Assembly (NCBI GenBank): GCA_020072585.1
Contig: JAIQGL010000001.1
Location: forward strand, 124,001-188,000
Length of the DNA stretch: 64,000 bases
Source of the DNA: Terriglobia bacterium
Lineage (GTDB): Bacteria; Acidobacteriota; Terriglobia; Terriglobales; Acidobacteriaceae
Reading direction: 5' to 3'
The notes beneath the pieces are model-generated. The model saw nothing but the letters and a program-made list of their open reading frames with translations, was not told where the DNA came from and did no database searches. Positions 60,422 to 64,000 of this stretch are shown here, in pieces. Made by a program: the position numbers and the translations under genes. The first letter of the stretch is position 1. Every line of letters begins with the position of its first letter.

Positions 60422-61558
60422 ATGTCTGAGAGTTACATTCTGGGGATTGAGACTTCCTGTGACGAAACGGCGGCTGCGGTGGTCGGCAACGGTGAGCGTC
60501 TGCTTTCAAATGTGGTGTCGTCACAGATCGCCACGCACCAGCCGTATGGCGGCGTGGTGCCGGAGCTGGCTTCTCGGGAGCATCTGCGTGCAATTGTACC
60601 GGTGGTCCGTGAAGCGCTTAGGGCAGCGGGCAAGAGCTATGAGTCGATTGACGCCATTGCCGTAACGCAAGGGCCAGGATTGGCCGGGGCACTGCTCGTC
60701 GGCATCAGTTATGCCAAGGCGCTGGCATTTTCGCTGGAGAAGCCGCTGATCACCGTGAACCATCTGGAAGGGCATATCCATGCGGTGCTGCTGGAAGAGA
60801 AACAGAAAGGCAACTTCCAGATTGATTTTCCGCTGCTGGCGCTGGTGGTTTCCGGCGGACATACGCACTTGTTTCTGGCGGAGCAGCGCGGGCACGGCTG
60901 GAGCTATACCAACATCGGACGCACACGTGACGACGCCGCGGGTGAGGCCTATGACAAAGTCGCCAAGCTGCTGGGGCTTGGATATCCGGGAGGGCCGGTC
61001 ATCGACGCTCTGGCGCGCCATGGCAATCCGCGCGCGGTAAAGTTTGGTCCGTCACAGATCAAACACAACAACCGAGGCACACCGAAAGCCGAACGGACGC
61101 CCTATGACTTTTCCTTCAGCGGAATCAAAACGGCGGTGCTGCGTTATGTAGAGCTCGAAGGGATGAGAGAGTCAATCCATGCAAGGCAGCAGGCGTTGGC
61201 TGGAATAGGTAAGCCGGCGGCCGAAAATATTTTGGCGCATTGCGATAAGAAAACGCTGGACCTGGTGGCATCATTTCAGCGGGCGGTTGTGGAAGACCTG
61301 GTGGGTAAGACGTTGGAAGCTGCGGAAGAGCGCGAAGCACGGACCCTGTTTGTGACCGGAGGCGTGGCAGCCAACAGCGAACTGCGGGAACGCTTCACGT
61401 TGGAAGCCGCCAAGGCGGGGCTGCCCGTGTATTTTCCTTCGCGAAAGCTTTCCACTGACAATGCTGCCATGATCGCTGCAGCAGCTTTTCCCAAGCTGCA
61501 GGCGAAGGATTTTGCCGGAGCAGACTTCTCCGCGGAGGCAACGTTGGTGTTGCGCTGA
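60422..61558 (+). CDS. tsaD: tRNA N6-threonylcarbamoyladenosine transferase TsaD
   Basis: This 378-residue enzyme catalyses the last step of t6A37 formation in ANN-decoding tRNAs, with TsaB and TsaE. ASKHA fold: GIETSCDETAAAVV (8-21), QPYGGVVPELASREH, and the metal-binding histidines H114 and H118 (NHLEGHIHA). VVSGGHTHLFL and a C-terminal VTGGVAANSELRERF follow. An insertion of about 20 residues (RQQALAGIGKPAAENILAHC) is visible before the last third. The ATG has no Shine-Dalgarno, but a TAATAT lies 7 bases upstream, consistent with a leaderless mRNA. Confidence 0.95.
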   Translation: MSESYILGIETSCDETAAAVVGNGERLLSNVVSSQIATHQPYGGVVPELASREHLRAIVPVVREALRAAGKSYESIDAIAVTQGPGLAGALLVGISYAKALAFSLEKPLITVNHLEGHIHAVLLEEKQKGNFQIDFPLLALVVSGGHTHLFLAEQRGHGWSYTNIGRTRDDAAGEAYDKVAKLLGLGYPGGPVIDALARHGNPRAVKFGPSQIKHNNRGTPKAERTPYDFSFSGIKTAVLRYVELEGMRESIHARQQALAGIGKPAAENILAHCDKKTLDLVASFQRAVVEDLVGKTLEAAEEREARTLFVTGGVAANSELRERFTLEAAKAGLPVYFPSRKLSTDNAAMIAAAAFPKLQAKDFAGADFSAEATLVLR

Positions 61559-61703
61559 CCGGGTTAGATGGAGGGTGGCGGAAAAAAGCCTGCCAGTGCC
61601 TGCTTGAGCGGTGCTCTGAAGGTTACGTCTTTATGATCACGGGGGTGGCGCCCGTCTGCTGCTCGTCGCCAGCCGCGAACCCCGGGTGAACCAACGCTTG
61701 TGA

Positions 61704-63938
61704 TCAATGGTGATCGTCGTCATGATTGTCGTCAGAATTATTGTCTGATGGCCGCACTCCAATTTTGGTAACGAAGCCGTCACTTTCACCTGCCAGTCTG
61801 CGCTGAAAAACCTTTCGAGTGGTGGGGAAGTTGGACGAAGAAGTTATGCCAGCAACGTATGCGTTGCTTTGAGGGTCAACATCGATCGCGAACCCGGCAT
61901 CGTCGCCACTCCCGCCCAGGAAGGAAGAAAATAAGGCCCTTGTGCCGTGCTTTGAAAGGCGCACGACAAACGCATCCATGCCGCCGCCCAAGGTCTTTTG
62001 CAAGGCATTCGCAGTGCTTGGGAAGTTGGAGGACTGAGTGGATCCGGTGATGAATGCGTGTCCCGAAGGGTCAACACTGATGGCATTCCCAACGTCTTCG
62101 CTATTTCCACCCAGCAATGTTGAGTACTCAAGAGCAGTCCCGAAACGGTTTAATTTTGTGACGAAAACATCTAAGTCACCGCCGCCGAATGTCGTTTGAA
62201 AAGCGCCTGGAGTTGTGGGGAAAGGATGATTGACAAAAGACCCTGTTTCGCCCGTTACATAGGCATTGCCAGCGCCGTCCACAGCGATTCCATTGCCAAG
62301 ATCCCGGCCGTCGCTTTCCAGGTAGGTGGAATAAATCACGGATCCCCCGTCTTTGCTGAACTTCGTGACAAAGGCGTGGGCGGCCAGTTCATTTCCGAGA
62401 CGTACACTTTGAAAGGCCCCGGGAGTGATAGGAAATCCCGAGGGAGACTGAGTCACTCCAGTCACATAGGCGTGGCCATGAGAGTCCACAGTAAGGTGGC
62501 CTCCGAAATCGTCAAAATTACCGCCCAGAAATGTGGAGTACAGCAGCGCCGTGGCGTCCTCATTCAACTTTGTGACAAAAATCTTGATTCCTCCTCCGCC
62601 GAAATTCGGCCGAAACGAACCGGGCGTTGTCGGGAAATCCCCCGAGAAGGTATCGCCTGCAACAAAAGCGCGGCCACGCTTGTCCAGAGCGATCGAATTG
62701 GCGGCGTCGAGATCACTCCCGCCCAGATACGTTGAATAGACAAGTGATTGGCCATTGGCGCTGATCCTGGTGACGAATGCATCAAAGCTTCCGCCTGATT
62801 TGCCGGTTTGAACGACTCCATGGGTTGCAGGAAAGTCGATTGAGGCAGTCGCGCCCGCAACATAAGCTTCGCCAAACTTGTTGACTGCGATTGCAGATCC
62901 TTGATCGGTGGCGCTGCCGCCCAGGAATGTCGAGTAGATGAGAAATTTCCCGTCCTTGCTCAGTTTCGTGACAAAGGCGTCACCGCTTCCGGCGTCGTTC
63001 TTCTGGACCGCTTTCGCCGTGACGGGAAAGTCAGCGGAAGCCGTGAATCCGGTGATATATGCGTTACCTTGTGCATCCGCTGCCACCCCCACAGCAAAAT
63101 CGCCCGCACTGCCACCCAGGTAGGTAGAATAAACAAGCTCGGGATCGATTACCAAAGGCTTGCTGGTGTCATAGGGGGCTATTTCAAAGCCGATTGTCCT
63201 ATCGTTCCTGATCAGAAAGTTGCCTGAGACGTTGAGTCTTTTGCCATGTGCGATCTGGTAGATCTTAGGGCGGCGTTGAAGCAATACACCGTTAGCGGTG
63301 GATAGAACGAGGCTACCATTGGCATCCATTGCGATTCCCGCCGCAGGCCCTAACTCCAGGGCGATTTGTGCCGGATCCGCACCCGGTGCAACAACAAGAT
63401 CATACTCAAGCTCGTGATCCGTGGCGTAGAAGACCAGATCTATACCCGGATATAAGCCCTGATACTTGACCCGCGCATAGGTCGGTATGCCAGTGCGCCA
63501 CTTGCCGGGGTCATTGCCAATGAAGTAATTGCTTTTCCCCGGCAGTTGAGCCAGGCCGGATAAACGAGCCCTGGAATTTGCTCCTGCAAATCGCATGCTC
63601 ACTACGTCATAGTTGAGCGAATGGGCGCGTGTTCTTTGTGGCCACTGATCGGGAGCGGGAGTGGGACGATTCGCGGTCACCAACACGACCTCGCTGGAAG
63701 TCAGGAAGAGCGTGCGGTTGCCGCGATGGGACAAGAACTGAACTTCTTCCTTGGCTTGGCCAAGATTCGGCTCAAAGCTCCAAGGGAGTGTGATCTGTCG
63801 CATTGTTGAGGCAGAAAGGAGATTTTGTGCTGTCGATTCCTCCGGTTGTCCGGAGGCGCTTGATCCTGCCGAACCTTGATTCACAAACAGGAACAAAATA
63901 AAAAAGAAAGAGAGATGGTTACCATGTGGCAGGCGCAT
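61704..63938 (-). CDS. Secreted SBBP-repeat beta-propeller protein
   Basis: This 744-residue protein has a signal peptide (HLSFFFILFLFVNQGSAG). The N-terminal domain (about 50-270) contains FEPNLGQAKEEVQFLSHRGN and KSNYFIGNDPGKWRTGIPTY. About nine SBBP-type repeats follow, each with a YSTYLGG unit and a G.AYVTG.T.S.DFPTT unit. It ends in an Asp/His/Asn-rich tail (SDDNHDDDHH), which may bind metal ions or act as a linker. This architecture is common in Acidobacteriota and Planctomycetes; its function is unknown, probably surface or extracellular binding. TTAGGAG lies 8 bases before the ATG. Confidence 0.9.
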   Translation of the reverse strand: MRLPHGNHLSFFFILFLFVNQGSAGSSASGQPEESTAQNLLSASTMRQITLPWSFEPNLGQAKEEVQFLSHRGNRTLFLTSSEVVLVTANRPTPAPDQWPQRTRAHSLNYDVVSMRFAGANSRARLSGLAQLPGKSNYFIGNDPGKWRTGIPTYARVKYQGLYPGIDLVFYATDHELEYDLVVAPGADPAQIALELGPAAGIAMDANGSLVLSTANGVLLQRRPKIYQIAHGKRLNVSGNFLIRNDRTIGFEIAPYDTSKPLVIDPELVYSTYLGGSAGDFAVGVAADAQGNAYITGFTASADFPVTAKAVQKNDAGSGDAFVTKLSKDGKFLIYSTFLGGSATDQGSAIAVNKFGEAYVAGATASIDFPATHGVVQTGKSGGSFDAFVTRISANGQSLVYSTYLGGSDLDAANSIALDKRGRAFVAGDTFSGDFPTTPGSFRPNFGGGGIKIFVTKLNEDATALLYSTFLGGNFDDFGGHLTVDSHGHAYVTGVTQSPSGFPITPGAFQSVRLGNELAAHAFVTKFSKDGGSVIYSTYLESDGRDLGNGIAVDGAGNAYVTGETGSFVNHPFPTTPGAFQTTFGGGDLDVFVTKLNRFGTALEYSTLLGGNSEDVGNAISVDPSGHAFITGSTQSSNFPSTANALQKTLGGGMDAFVVRLSKHGTRALFSSFLGGSGDDAGFAIDVDPQSNAYVAGITSSSNFPTTRKVFQRRLAGESDGFVTKIGVRPSDNNSDDNHDDDHH

Positions 63939-64000
63939 CGTACATACTCCTAAGTCGTGAGAGTTGCCCTTCAGAAGTGATGTAGTGCTCTGAACCGAAG

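Overview
The window looks like a chromosomal segment of an Acidobacteriota member, probably of the Terriglobia type. This is inferred from family content, not from a marker gene. The evidence is two very large Oar-like TonB-dependent receptors with an N-terminal carboxypeptidase-regulatory domain, futalosine-route menaquinone genes (mqnC, mqnD), an HspR-linked dnaK/dnaJ locus, an SBBP-repeat secreted protein, a DUF4397 lipoprotein and a YncE/phosphoesterase fusion. Most genes are housekeeping or ordinary accessory functions on a GC-rich background. No rRNA, tRNA, CRISPR array or prophage was recognised.

Layout. 1-3.8 kb: TonB-like protein and Oar-like receptor. 4.2-8.8 kb: mqnC, a TIGR03067 protein, a cellulose-synthase-like GT2, a 54-residue membrane protein and mqnD. 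8.9-16.7 kb: RRM protein, small secreted protein, hybrid histidine kinase, GNAT, a PhoB-type regulator followed by two PhoU-like genes, a DUF4397 lipoprotein. 16.8-22.5 kb (minus strand): heat-shock locus dnaK, small gene, NTF2-like gene, dnaJ, broken GNAT, a REP-associated tyrosine transposase (RAYT), hspR. 22.7-27.3 kb: orphan DHp membrane protein, glmS, purS, and a three-gene operon led by a small HTH protein. 27.4-28.3 kb: second RAYT with its own palindromes. 28.3-35.4 kb: metal P-type ATPase, rubrerythrin-VIT1 fusion, sigma-54 activator with a C-terminal PilZ domain, M13 peptidase. 35.6-40 kb: MacAB-like efflux operon. 40.1-44 kb: secreted phosphoesterase and S1/P1 nuclease. 44.2-47.4 kb: second Oar-like receptor. 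47.7-55 kb: Hfq and OxyR (divergent), RibD-C, DinB, ABC exporter, class A beta-lactamase-like hydrolase, PAS/zinc-ribbon protein. 55.3-58.2 kb: a Lamassu-like two-gene module (DUF4297 nuclease-type effector and Rad50/SMC-type ATPase) in visibly more A+T-rich DNA. 58.8-64 kb: CCA-adding enzyme, tsaD, SBBP-repeat protein.

How the genes work together. HspR probably represses dnaK through a HAIR-like site that overlaps the -35 box. Insertion of a RAYT unit has separated hspR from dnaJ, and the GNAT gene between them is broken by an amber codon. The PhoB/PhoU/PhoU block suggests phosphate sensing, and the phosphoesterase and S1/P1 nuclease could supply phosphate outside the cytoplasm. OxyR (Cys199/Cys208 retained), the rubrerythrin-VIT1 fusion and the metal ATPase make up an oxidative-stress and metal-handling set scattered over the window.

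The most unusual items are: the Lamassu-like module, whose effector is frame-shifted near its N terminus; two unrelated RAYTs, each exactly bracketed by inverted palindromic units, one family with an extra solo copy 32 kb away; the HAIR/dnaK promoter overlap; a sigma-54 activator with PilZ and no sensor domain; a stand-alone phosphoacceptor (DHp) protein; and several genes that look leaderless.
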